Shown one piece after another: positions 16,663 through 22,967 of a stretch of 64,000 nt of DNA. The notes beneath the pieces were generated by a model. It did no database searches and was not told where the DNA came from. It was given only the letters and a program-made list of their open reading frames with translations. Where the stretch lies: NCBI RefSeq assembly GCF_001724135.1, contig NZ_MEDS01000011.1:1-64000 (forward strand), given 5' to 3'. Origin of the DNA: Comamonas sp. SCN 65-56 (GTDB lineage: Bacteria > Pseudomonadota > Gammaproteobacteria > Burkholderiales > Burkholderiaceae_C). Position numbers and translations under genes: made by a program. Each line of letters begins with the position of its first letter. The first letter of the stretch is position 1.

Positions 16663-18279
16663 TCAACCCCTCATAACGATGCGGACCGCGAGAAGCAGGG
16701 ACACCGCGACCAAAATATTGCCGAGCATTTCAAGGTACGGGCACAGGACAGAGAAAGGCAGGGTAATAGATTGGCCCATCACTGAAACCGTTTTGTCGCC
16801 TACGCAAGCGCCGCCGCCGAGTGCATCGGTTTGATTGATATTCGGTGTCAGGTCCACTGTCGAATTTCCCGGAAGGGCTTCGGTTTGTGATCCTTCTTTG
16901 CCTTTTTCAGCCTCATACAGTTTGGATTCCAAGGTTTCATCAACGAACAATGCGCAGTTCCTGCGGTGCTGTTCACGAGCAATAGCGCATTGAACTGCAT
17001 CACCCTCACATTGGAAGCCACCCATGCAGGTCCCCATAAACGAGGAATTAGGACCCTCCCCGCCTTCACCATCGCCCCCGCCACCATCACCACCGCCACC
17101 GCCGCCGCCCGGAGTCGGCACGATTGGTATGCAGGCTGAATCCACCTTCACATAGCCCTTGCCGCACTTGCCATCTTCATCCGGTTCTTTTGGCCTTGTC
17201 TCGTAACACATGCCGCCACGTTCTACAAAGCCTTCAGCGCAACCTTCTGGCGGCTTTTCCTCCCCTTCTGGTTTCTGCTCGTCGGAAATGCCGCTTGACG
17301 ATCCTTTTCCGTCGCCCTCGTTCGCGGAACCGCCGAGGTTCCCCGTATCTTCGTTGCCGCCACGACCGCCCGCAGGTTCATCAGGTCTGGGAGTCGGCGG
17401 ATTACCACCGCCACCGCCACCCGTGCCGCCATCACCGTCGCCGCTACCGCCGCCACCCCCACCGCTGCCACCGTTGCCGTCATCGCCGCCGCCGCCGTCA
17501 CCTTCACCGCCACCACCGCCGCCAGGTCCATTGCCCGGACCATCGCCAGGTCCTGAACCGCCAGTGCATTCAGCGCCTGTTTCGCGCGCTATTCCGTAAT
17601 TTGCAATGATTGTTTCGCCATCTTTTTCATAAGTAATATCAAACGACGCATTGATGACGATTTGACAACCGCCCTCACAAGTGTAAAAGCTAGTTGAATC
17701 CCCGATCCAGCGTTCACCGTGTTCCCTACCCGCTTTGCACTTATCGGTTTTCTTGCAAACGCCATTCACGCGTGTTTGTCCGAATGGGCAAGGTGGTTCT
17801 TTCACACAGAAGCCGCCTACCCTTATTTCATCCGGTTGGCAATTGTCAGGGACACAGGCGCCGCCCTCTTCATGCTGACCGGATGGACACGGGTTGATTT
17901 TGTGGCATAGGCCATCTTCCCCGCGTTCTTCGTTTGCTTCGCACTTTGGAACGCATTGTCCGCCGACAATTTCATGAGTTGACGGACACCCATCGCACGA
18001 ATTCCCCGCTTGGTTTGCCAACGTACCATTAGGGCAGAAATACCCTTGCCACAATGGATAAAACGCTTCCGGAACCGGATGCTCAGTTTCAATAAACCAG
18101 CCTAAAAATCTACCGTTAGCCGCTTGATTCGGTACGACGTTAGCCATGCAGTAATCGTAATCAACTGATGCCGACCGATGAAACCACCCGCATCCATCCA
18201 TCGCTGGTGCAGCAGCGTGCGACCAAGGCGCGAGGAGCAATAAAGCGAACGCGACAATCAATCGCTGAAAATAAGCCAC
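16663..18279 (-). CDS. TspB/pIII-like adsorption protein
   Basis: 538 residues, starting GTG at 18279. A signal peptide (about 1-22, ending PWSHA) is followed by a Cys-rich region (about 28-195) with repeated CPxGxxxxxGxCV units resembling EGF-like knots. Next comes a long glycine/aspartate-rich linker (about 240-330), a second CxxGxxxxGxxCY unit, another Gly-rich linker, a TspB-like C-terminal domain with three conserved Cys-containing motifs (GGFQCEGDAVQCAIAREQH), and a final membrane helix (about 517-537). The order mirrors pIII: receptor domains, flexible linkers, membrane anchor. It should determine the host receptor. It overlaps a tiny upstream gene at its 5' end. Confidence 0.9.
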   Translation of the reverse strand: MAYFQRLIVAFALLLLAPWSHAAAPAMDGCGWFHRSASVDYDYCMANVVPNQAANGRFLGWFIETEHPVPEAFYPLWQGYFCPNGTLANQAGNSCDGCPSTHEIVGGQCVPKCEANEERGEDGLCHKINPCPSGQHEEGGACVPDNCQPDEIRVGGFCVKEPPCPFGQTRVNGVCKKTDKCKAGREHGERWIGDSTSFYTCEGGCQIVINASFDITYEKDGETIIANYGIARETGAECTGGSGPGDGPGNGPGGGGGGEGDGGGGDDGNGGSGGGGGGSGDGDGGTGGGGGGNPPTPRPDEPAGGRGGNEDTGNLGGSANEGDGKGSSSGISDEQKPEGEEKPPEGCAEGFVERGGMCYETRPKEPDEDGKCGKGYVKVDSACIPIVPTPGGGGGGGDGGGGDGEGGEGPNSSFMGTCMGGFQCEGDAVQCAIAREQHRRNCALFVDETLESKLYEAEKGKEGSQTEALPGNSTVDLTPNINQTDALGGGACVGDKTVSVMGQSITLPFSVLCPYLEMLGNILVAVSLLLAVRIVMRG

Positions 18280-18317
18280 ACGGCCCCCAAAACTGCAATG
18301 AGCAGAAATATCCCCAT
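18258..18317 (-). CDS. 19-residue single-helix phage peptide
   Basis: The minus strand from ATG 18317 encodes MGIFLLIAVLGAVWLIFSD and a stop at 18258. AAAGGA lies about 6 nt upstream of the ATG, one of the better ribosome sites in the prophage. The gene starts just after the coat-protein terminator and overlaps the GTG start of the adsorption gene by 22 bp in another frame, consistent with translational coupling. Size, hydrophobicity and position recall the very small minor coat proteins pVII and pIX of Ff phages, though shorter. It is below usual gene-finder thresholds. Confidence 0.6.
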   Translation of the reverse strand: MGIFLLIAVLGAVWLIFSD

Positions 18318-18360
18318 GTCGGTCCTTTTGCCTTTACAAAGCACTCAGCGCGAGCGCTTA

Positions 18361-18379
18361 GAAAAGGCCCCGAAGGGCC
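18361..18379 (-). terminator. intrinsic terminator after the major coat gene
   Basis: On the minus strand GGCCC-TTCG-GGGCC is followed by TTTTC, a 5-bp GC stem closed by the very stable UUCG tetraloop. It lies 6 bp past the stop of the major coat gene, where Ff phages also keep their central terminator. It would let coat transcripts greatly outnumber adsorption and Zot transcripts. Confidence 0.88.
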
Positions 18380-18385
18380 AGACGA

Positions 18386-18604
18386 TCAGGAGAGCGCTTG
18401 CCGCACCCAACGGAACGCCTTGATCGCCACGTACAGCAGAAGCACCGCAGCGCCAATCAGACCGACAGGAGTAGCCTGAGAGGCAATATCGGTCACGACA
18501 TCACTGACGTCGATTGCAGCCGCATGGCTGGCTTGCGCAGCGAAAACGCCGCCAGTAACCACCAGAGCCGAACCGAGGTTCTTTGCTTTTTGAACGATGT
18601 TCAT
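18386..18604 (-). CDS. major coat protein (pVIII-like)
   Basis: 72-residue precursor. Residues 1-28 form a signal peptide ending ASHA, predicting a 44-residue mature protein: acidic N-terminus (AAIDVSDVVTDIASQ), one membrane helix (about 47-63) and a basic C-terminus (KAFRWVRQALS) that would face the DNA. This three-part charge layout is the hallmark of inovirus major coat proteins. The ATG overlaps the previous stop as ATGA, and a UUCG terminator follows. Confidence 0.92.
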   Translation of the reverse strand: MNIVQKAKNLGSALVVTGGVFAAQASHAAAIDVSDVVTDIASQATPVGLIGAAVLLLYVAIKAFRWVRQALS

Positions 18605-18810
18605 GAGTTTTCCTTTTCCCGGTTTTCATCAATGGAAAGCGCTCGAATCAGGACCCGGAAACCGAACCCGACCGCCCACACCAGCAGCACCGCGCCGCCG
18701 ATACTTGCCGCCGCTTCTGTATCCAGATTCAGGACCGGAAGCGCGAATTCATGAATGACGGTAACCGTACAGGCACCAGCACATTCAATAATCTGTTGCG
18801 GATCAGCCAT
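18601..18810 (-). CDS. small phage membrane protein, probable minor coat
   Basis: 69 residues from ATG 18810 (MADPQQIIECAGACTVTVIH). It has an N-terminal pair of cysteines, a single membrane helix (about 36-56, GGAVLLVWAVGFGFRVLIRAL) and a charged tail. Its place directly before pVIII and its coupling by ATGA overlap suggest a pVII/pIX-type minor coat or assembly protein, like similarly placed genes in Ralstonia inoviruses. The frame extends 15 bp upstream, but that part overlaps the preceding gene. Confidence 0.8.
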   Translation of the reverse strand: MADPQQIIECAGACTVTVIHEFALPVLNLDTEAAASIGGAVLLVWAVGFGFRVLIRALSIDENREKENS

Positions 18811-19027
18811 TGCAGCCGATCCCATCGACTACGCGATGCAATTCATTGAGGTCGACGACGACCGCCCGATAAAACGGTTCGCAATGATCCTCAATCAGTT
18901 GCGCGCACGTTTCCAGATCATCAACCGGGCAAGCCTCAGACAGAAGCAATACCCAGCAGGGTTGCCCATCTTCAAAGCTGGGAGTGAGGAAACTGCCCGT
19001 AGTTGATGACTGTATTACGAACGCCAC
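18803..19027 (-). CDS. conserved small phage protein
   Basis: 74 residues, soluble and acidic, MAFVIQSSTTGSFLTPSFED followed by a region with four cysteines spread through it. Similar small proteins sit between the ssb and coat genes of beta-proteobacterial filamentous phages, as far as I recall, but no function is known. The start lies 1 bp after the preceding stop and the end overlaps the next gene by 8 bp. Confidence 0.7.
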   Translation of the reverse strand: MAFVIQSSTTGSFLTPSFEDGQPCWVLLLSEACPVDDLETCAQLIEDHCEPFYRAVVVDLNELHRVVDGIGCNG

Positions 19028-19028
19028 A

Positions 19029-19343
19029 TTAACCCCTTACATGCTTTTCCCAATGCTCTATCGCCTGCATGGACTCCCATTCCTGCCGCGTCATTGGAGT
19101 TCCGTCGCCAAAATCGCCATATTGCCACTCTTGCGTTGCATCCGCATCATCATTGCGAACCGCGTTATCTTCACTCCATTCGCGCAACTCTTTTTCAGCA
19201 ACGGTTTCCGCTTTAAGATTAGAACCAGCATCCAAAGGCCACCGATTAGAAATATCACGATTAGAAAAATTAACCCCGACACCTGATGATCCGACATGGT
19301 TAACAAACCACCATCTGCGCTGCAAATCAGAAACGAATGACAT
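19029..19343 (-). CDS. small phage protein with nested alternative-frame membrane ORF
   Basis: The 104-residue frame from ATG 19343 has a good Shine-Dalgarno (GAGGT) and fits operon spacing exactly, starting 10 bp after the previous gene and ending 1 bp before the next. Its second half is acidic and aromatic (EWQYGDFGDGTPMTRQEWES). Nested inside it in another frame, ATG 19297 to 19091, is a 68-codon ORF that opens MSDHQVSGLIFLIVIFLIGG and contains a strong membrane helix followed by KRK. Which product is made, or whether a -1 slip at GAAAAAG (about 19194-19200) joins the helix to the 104-residue tail, cannot be settled from sequence alone. Confidence 0.55.
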   Translation of the reverse strand: MSFVSDLQRRWWFVNHVGSSGVGVNFSNRDISNRWPLDAGSNLKAETVAEKELREWSEDNAVRNDDADATQEWQYGDFGDGTPMTRQEWESMQAIEHWEKHVRG

Positions 19344-19353
19344 TTAATTCACC

Positions 19354-19548
19354 TCAATATTCTGCCTTGAATGAAACATGAAGCCGAGCGTTAACCACGC
19401 CAAAGTCAGAAGGTAATTCAACTTCGATTTGAAAATGATAAGAGTCGCAAAGAATCCCCCTCCGAAAATCAGTAAGCGGTTCAAGCATGACTGACAACTG
19501 AGAAATCAACATCGCAGAAAAATCAAATTCTTCGCCAAGCGTAAACAT
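19354..19548 (-). CDS. small phage protein, unknown function
   Basis: 64 residues from ATG 19548, which shares one base with the stop of the SSB gene (TGATG), a typical re-initiation junction. The product is acidic and soluble with alternating hydrophobic residues suggesting beta strands (SYHFQIEVELPSDFGVVNARLHVSFK). No family recognised. Its position right after SSB suggests a replication-module accessory protein. Confidence 0.65.
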   Translation of the reverse strand: MFTLGEEFDFSAMLISQLSVMLEPLTDFRRGILCDSYHFQIEVELPSDFGVVNARLHVSFKAEY

Positions 19549-19862
19549 CACGCCGCCTTTTTCGGCTGTTCAAGCGGGCGAATGTCGAGAAGGACCATCT
19601 TGGTTCCATCTTGTGCAGCCGCCGCCATTTCGAACGTCGCAACGGCTTTGATGGGCAGAGATGCGCCCAGGTGCGCCCACTTTTCAAACTCACTCGCATT
19701 CTGGATTTTGAAAGGACGAGTCGCACGACCGATGGAGCGACCTGCACTGTTTTCCGAGAGGTCGACTTCACAATGGAAGGTCGTGCTAGAGAAATCGCGC
19801 CCGTCAATTGAGCCCTTCGACTCTTTGACGCCGTGGACGATGACTTCAGACTTGAATTGCAT
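19548..19862 (-). CDS. phage single-stranded DNA-binding protein (pV-like)
   Basis: 104 residues. The charged beta-rich sequence (STTFHCEVDLSENSAGRSIG, then LPIKAVATFEMAAAAQDGTKMVLLDIRPLE) and the position directly after Rep match the pV-type proteins that coat phage single strands before packaging. AAGGAAAG precedes the ATG. The assignment rests mainly on synteny and size; pV-like proteins diverge quickly, so direct homology is not certain. Confidence 0.75.
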   Translation of the reverse strand: MQFKSEVIVHGVKESKGSIDGRDFSSTTFHCEVDLSENSAGRSIGRATRPFKIQNASEFEKWAHLGASLPIKAVATFEMAAAAQDGTKMVLLDIRPLEQPKKAA

Positions 19863-19886
19863 TTACTTTCCTTTTTCGGTCGTGAT

Positions 19887-21149
19887 TTAGGCTGATGCGA
19901 AAGCGGGACCAGCGCTTGCGGCCTTCTTTGTGCGATGGAATGCCAAGCTGTAAGCGCTTCCGACTTCATCGCGGGTAAATCGACGCAGGCGACCGGGCAA
20001 GCCCTGCCCTATCACGAGGTCAAGAAAGGTGTTTTCTTTCAGGTAGCGGAACGCGAGCGCGAGGGATGGCGCTGCAACGTTACGAATCCAGCGCAGATTG
20101 CGCGTTACTTCTGCTTCTACGGTTTGTTCCGCGAGCTTTCGCTCGCAGGGAACAGGTTCAGGCGTTGCCGTGAATTCCGCTTCACGAAGCATTGCCGCAT
20201 GCCAGTCGCTGGCACCGGCGAAGAAATCGGCAGGACGCCGGAGCATGTCCGCACTCAGGACCCGGAGCTTGTTGCCGTATCGCAGTTCAATGCGAACCCA
20301 GCCGGTAGCATCTTTTTCGCCGAAAAGCTGATGGCCCTTTTCGTAGACATTTGTTTGCTTTCCGGCTTGTTTGGAGCCGATATAGAAGCTTCGGCTATGG
20401 CCCGCGCACCAGTCGCCAACCATGTTGCACTTGGGACGCTTGACGCCCACGTCACACAGCCCGGTTTCATAGTCGGACTTCACCCGGAGCATGCCGCCGG
20501 ACAGACCATCGAAGAAGTCAAGCGCCAGGTCACAGCGCGTTATGTTTCCTTCGACGCCCTCTATCACGAAGGCGAGCGCACCACGCCAGCCGGGTTGCGC
20601 GAAGGTGCACGCAGAACCGTAAAGGTTGACGTGCAGGGTTTTGGATTGCGCCTGCTGGCGCGGACTTTCGCCACTGGCGAGGAAACCGACCCAACCGCAT
20701 TCTTCGCCCGCTCGTTCAATGCTCAGGCGATGACGGTAGAAGTCATGACCCTTGCGGATTTCAGGGTTGACCGTGAAGCCTTCACCGAGGCAGTTTGCAA
20801 CCGCTTGCGCAAGCTGATGGGCTTGAACCGCTGGCGCATAGTCGGAGTCAGGAAACTGATACAGATTGCGAAGGAAGCGCGCATAGGCTCGCTGTTCCAA
20901 GGTTCCGTTTTCCCGCTCAAATTGCGCAAGCGGTTCACCGCCGTTTTCAGTACCGACCGGGTTTAGAAGCGCAGGATCAGGAGCCGGAGCATTTCGCAGC
21001 AGGCAGGTGAAGCGCAGCCAATCGACATGCACCGCTACCTTGGTTTCAGTACGCTCAGCAATCAGCCGCGCCTTGACTTGGTTCCCATCAAGAACGAGGG
21101 AACATGTTCCGGCATGCCGGTTCAGGACTGAACTAGCCGGGCGAGTCAT
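19887..21149 (-). CDS. phage replication initiation protein (RstA/pII type)
   Basis: 420 residues. HVDWLRFTCLLR near the N-terminus, the central SFYIGSKQAGKQTNVYEKGHQLFGEKDATGWVRIELRYGN block and ELRYGNK are characteristic of the Rep_trans/RstA replication initiators of filamentous phages. These nick the double-stranded form and start rolling-circle synthesis. The ATG is immediately adjacent to the stop of the upstream small gene, so the early operon is tightly coupled. The protein is the expected size for this group. Confidence 0.93.
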   Translation of the reverse strand: MTRPASSVLNRHAGTCSLVLDGNQVKARLIAERTETKVAVHVDWLRFTCLLRNAPAPDPALLNPVGTENGGEPLAQFERENGTLEQRAYARFLRNLYQFPDSDYAPAVQAHQLAQAVANCLGEGFTVNPEIRKGHDFYRHRLSIERAGEECGWVGFLASGESPRQQAQSKTLHVNLYGSACTFAQPGWRGALAFVIEGVEGNITRCDLALDFFDGLSGGMLRVKSDYETGLCDVGVKRPKCNMVGDWCAGHSRSFYIGSKQAGKQTNVYEKGHQLFGEKDATGWVRIELRYGNKLRVLSADMLRRPADFFAGASDWHAAMLREAEFTATPEPVPCERKLAEQTVEAEVTRNLRWIRNVAAPSLALAFRYLKENTFLDLVIGQGLPGRLRRFTRDEVGSAYSLAFHRTKKAASAGPAFASA

Positions 21150-21419
21150 TTAATTGTTCTCCCCGTGATTACCATCGGGGACGGCCAGAGAGCACGCCGC
21201 CGCCCGCGCGTCGGCGGCGCTCCGCTTGCCGCCATCCGCGCAGGCTGCAGCGCGCGCAGAAAGTACCGAAACGAGGTTTTGTCGTGCGAGGAAATCGGCA
21301 ATGGATAGCCAAGCCTGGCGATTGCCTTCGGCACCGGGCTCTATCACTTCGTGACCAAGCCTCTTCGCTTCGCTTCGGTCTTGACCCATTCGGGTAACGA
21401 TCCCTATCGCGGTGGTCAT
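21150..21419 (-). CDS. small early phage protein upstream of rep
   Basis: 89 residues from ATG 21419 (MTTAIGIVTRMGQDRSEAKR). The start overlaps the stop of the upstream ORF as ATGA and its own stop abuts the rep ATG, which argues strongly that it is translated. The middle (NRQAWLSIADFLARQNLVSVLS) looks helical; the C-terminal half is Ala-rich. No family recognised. It belongs to the first operon controlled by the repressor-operator region. Confidence 0.55.
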   Translation of the reverse strand: MTTAIGIVTRMGQDRSEAKRLGHEVIEPGAEGNRQAWLSIADFLARQNLVSVLSARAAACADGGKRSAADARAAACSLAVPDGNHGENN

Positions 21420-21661
21420 TGGAAGGCCCCGCCCAAGAGGTTGCGACGAGTCACGGCAACGAGAGTTCTGCGCCACGGCAGGCCCGCGAGCTTGGCATCA
21501 AGGGACAGCCAGACACCGCACGGGCTTTTGAAAAATCCCGCAAGAGGTCCGCGAAGGTTGCGCCCCTGCTGCTGAGCGAGCAGAGCCGACAAGCGCGCCG
21601 CTTCGTCTCGCGACGATGAGGCAGCAGGGACGCAAACGAGGGAAGGCGAAAGAGAGTGCAT
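21416..21661 (-). CDS. first gene of the phage early operon, unknown function
   Basis: 81 residues from ATG 21661 (MHSLSPSLVCVPAASSSRDE), preferred over the longer frame from 21703 because AAGGAG lies 6 nt upstream. The protein has a helical, Gln/Arg-rich middle and a basic end. Its stop overlaps the next start as ATGA. It lies just downstream of the operator array and faces the repressor gene, so it may be a cro/antirepressor-like or replication accessory protein; this is inference from position. Confidence 0.55.
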   Translation of the reverse strand: MHSLSPSLVCVPAASSSRDEAARLSALLAQQQGRNLRGPLAGFFKSPCGVWLSLDAKLAGLPWRRTLVAVTRRNLLGGAFQ

Positions 21662-21690
21662 GTCGGCTCCTTGGTTGGAGCGGATCATGC

Positions 21691-21748
21691 GTTCTAAATT
21701 CAAGAACTAGTTCTAAACCATAGAACAGTTGCGGGTTATAGAACGTTC
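21691..21748. promoter_or_regulatory. operator array of the phage genetic switch
   Basis: Six half-sites of GTTCT/AGAAC occur within 58 bp: GTTCT 21691-21695, AGAAC 21703-21707, GTTCT 21710-21714, AGAAC 21722-21726, AGAAC 21740-21744 and GTTC 21745-21748. Two are perfect palindromes, AGAACTAGTTCT (21703-21714) and GAACGTTC (21741-21748). The array lies between the leftward early operon and the rightward repressor, exactly where overlapping divergent promoters would be repressed. Confidence 0.65.
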
Positions 21749-21790
21749 AACTAGCATTTACGTACCGAAAACGCAACAGAAAGGCACCAA

Positions 21791-22066
21791 ATGAAAGCCG
21801 CAGAATGGATCGACCGCGTGAAAAAATCGCTCGGAATCGAGAGCGACTATGCAGCCGCGAAAGCACTAGGAATCTCGCGCAACGCAATCAGCACCTATCG
21901 CGCAAAAGGTTCAACACTGGACGAAGCCGCTAGCTTATCTGTAGCTTCTGCACTTGGAATAGCGCCCGCTGGCGTCATACTTGACCAGATCGCCGAGCGC
22001 GTGAAGGCGCCCGAGGTACGCACTACCCTGCTGGCCGAAGCGCGCCGGCTTTGTATATTATGTTAA
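21791..22066 (+). CDS. phage helix-turn-helix repressor (DUF3693 / RstR-like)
   Basis: 91 residues. The helix-turn-helix (about 18-42, YAAAKALGISRNAISTYRAK) and the following TLDEAASLSVASALGIAPAGVIL match the small Cro/CI-type regulators of filamentous prophages. Divergent placement from the replication operon and the palindromic array between them make it the likely lysogeny repressor. The last five codons and stop (residues CILC and neighbours) are supplied by the attR/dif core itself, so the coding region runs through the integration junction. AGAAAGG precedes the ATG. Confidence 0.85.
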   Translation: MKAAEWIDRVKKSLGIESDYAAAKALGISRNAISTYRAKGSTLDEAASLSVASALGIAPAGVILDQIAERVKAPEVRTTLLAEARRLCILC

Positions 22067-22068
22067 AT
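22041..22068 (+). other. attR: prophage / chromosomal dif junction
   Basis: The centre TGTATA (22052-22057) is followed by TTATGTTAAAT (22058-22068), a perfect match to the proteobacterial dif XerD arm, supplied by the chromosome. The left arm (CGCGCCGGCTT) is phage sequence and does not resemble a XerC site. Joining the attL left arm to this right arm reconstructs the empty dif site. Confidence 0.85.
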
Positions 22069-22121
22069 AAATGATGGGTAGCCTGAAACACCACCGGATT
22101 GCCTCCTGACACCGACACGTG

Positions 22122-22946
22122 ATGGACCTCGTTGACGTACTAGCCACCGACAGCACACTGCCCAGCCTGCCGCGCGTGCTTGCGCTGCTGACGACGGAGC
22201 TGGCGCAACCAGAACCCAATTTGCGGCGTGTCAACCGCTGGTTCTGCGGCGATCCGGTGCTGGCGGCACGCTTGCTGCAAGAAGCGAATGCGCAATCGCA
22301 TCCGCTTTCCGGCAAGGTGGGAAGCATCGCGGAAGCCATGGTCCTGCTGGATACGGCGCAGCTGCGGCTGTTTGCATCGCAAGCGTTTCTGGGTACCACC
22401 TCAGGCTCCGTGCCGGGTGTGAACCTCCAGCACTTCTGGCGCTACAGCGTCAACACGGCCCGGATCATGCGGTCGTTGGCGGGCGTTGTCGGGCGCAATC
22501 AGGCGCTGGCCTACGCTGCGGGTTTGCTCCACGGCTTGGGCGAACTGGTCCTGCATTTGCGCGATCCTCTGGGCTGCCAGTCGGTCACAACGGTTGCCGG
22601 GCCGCTGGATCTTCGCCGCACCAAGGCCGAGCGGCGCATCTGGGGCTACGACTATGCGGCGGTCAGCGCTGCGATGGCACGCCAATGGCGCTTTCCGGCG
22701 GAGCTCGTCGATACCCTGGGCGGCCACAGCGCCCCGTTTGACGGCGAGACCTACGAACCACTGGCAGCAGTGCTTCATCTGGCGTCGTGGCGTGCGCGGG
22801 CGCGCGAGGCCGGGTTGGGCCAGCGCGAACTGGCCGCCACCTTTCCGGGAGAAGTGGGCGTGGTGCTGGAGATGGATATCGATACGGTGCTGCAGCAAGA
22901 CCCCATTGACTGGAAGGCACAGCCCAATGCAGGCGAATTCGTCTGA
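22122..22946 (+). CDS. HDOD-domain protein
   Basis: 274 residues, one HDOD domain over most of its length (LPSLPRVLALLTTELAQPEPNLRRVNRWFCGDPVLAARLLQEAN at the start and AAGLLHGLGELVLHL near residue 140). HDOD proteins resemble HD phosphohydrolases but lack full metal ligands and act in signalling, often with cyclic-di-GMP or chemotaxis. ATG 22122 is preferred over GTG 22119. This is the first chromosomal gene after the prophage. The small gap to the next gene suggests co-transcription. Confidence 0.88.
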   Translation: MDLVDVLATDSTLPSLPRVLALLTTELAQPEPNLRRVNRWFCGDPVLAARLLQEANAQSHPLSGKVGSIAEAMVLLDTAQLRLFASQAFLGTTSGSVPGVNLQHFWRYSVNTARIMRSLAGVVGRNQALAYAAGLLHGLGELVLHLRDPLGCQSVTTVAGPLDLRRTKAERRIWGYDYAAVSAAMARQWRFPAELVDTLGGHSAPFDGETYEPLAAVLHLASWRARAREAGLGQRELAATFPGEVGVVLEMDIDTVLQQDPIDWKAQPNAGEFV

Positions 22947-22967
22947 TGGCCTTGCGAGGGCCGTGTG

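Larger units (their letters stand above)
13840..22057 (-). mobile_element. complete filamentous prophage (Inoviridae) integrated at dif
   Basis: An 8.2-kb block lies between two dif-like cores, TGTATATTATGTT, at 13840 and 22052. Read on the minus strand, gene order follows the Ff/CTX logic: replication (Rep, SSB), structural (small coat proteins, pVIII, adsorption protein), then assembly (DUF2523/pVI-like, Zot/pI). A divergent repressor sits at the right end. There is no integrase, so integration should rely on host XerC/XerD, and no pIV secretin, so export must borrow a host outer-membrane secretin. None of the chromosome's 46-bp repeats occurs inside it. Confidence 0.93.

Noticed and set aside
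17400..17560. tandem GCC/ACC-type repeats resembling a repeat array
   Set aside because: They encode the glycine-rich linker of the phage adsorption protein; there are no CRISPR-like spacers or cas genes.
19935..20966. 343-codon plus-strand frame
   Set aside because: It is antisense to the phage replication gene, which has clear family motifs and operon coupling.
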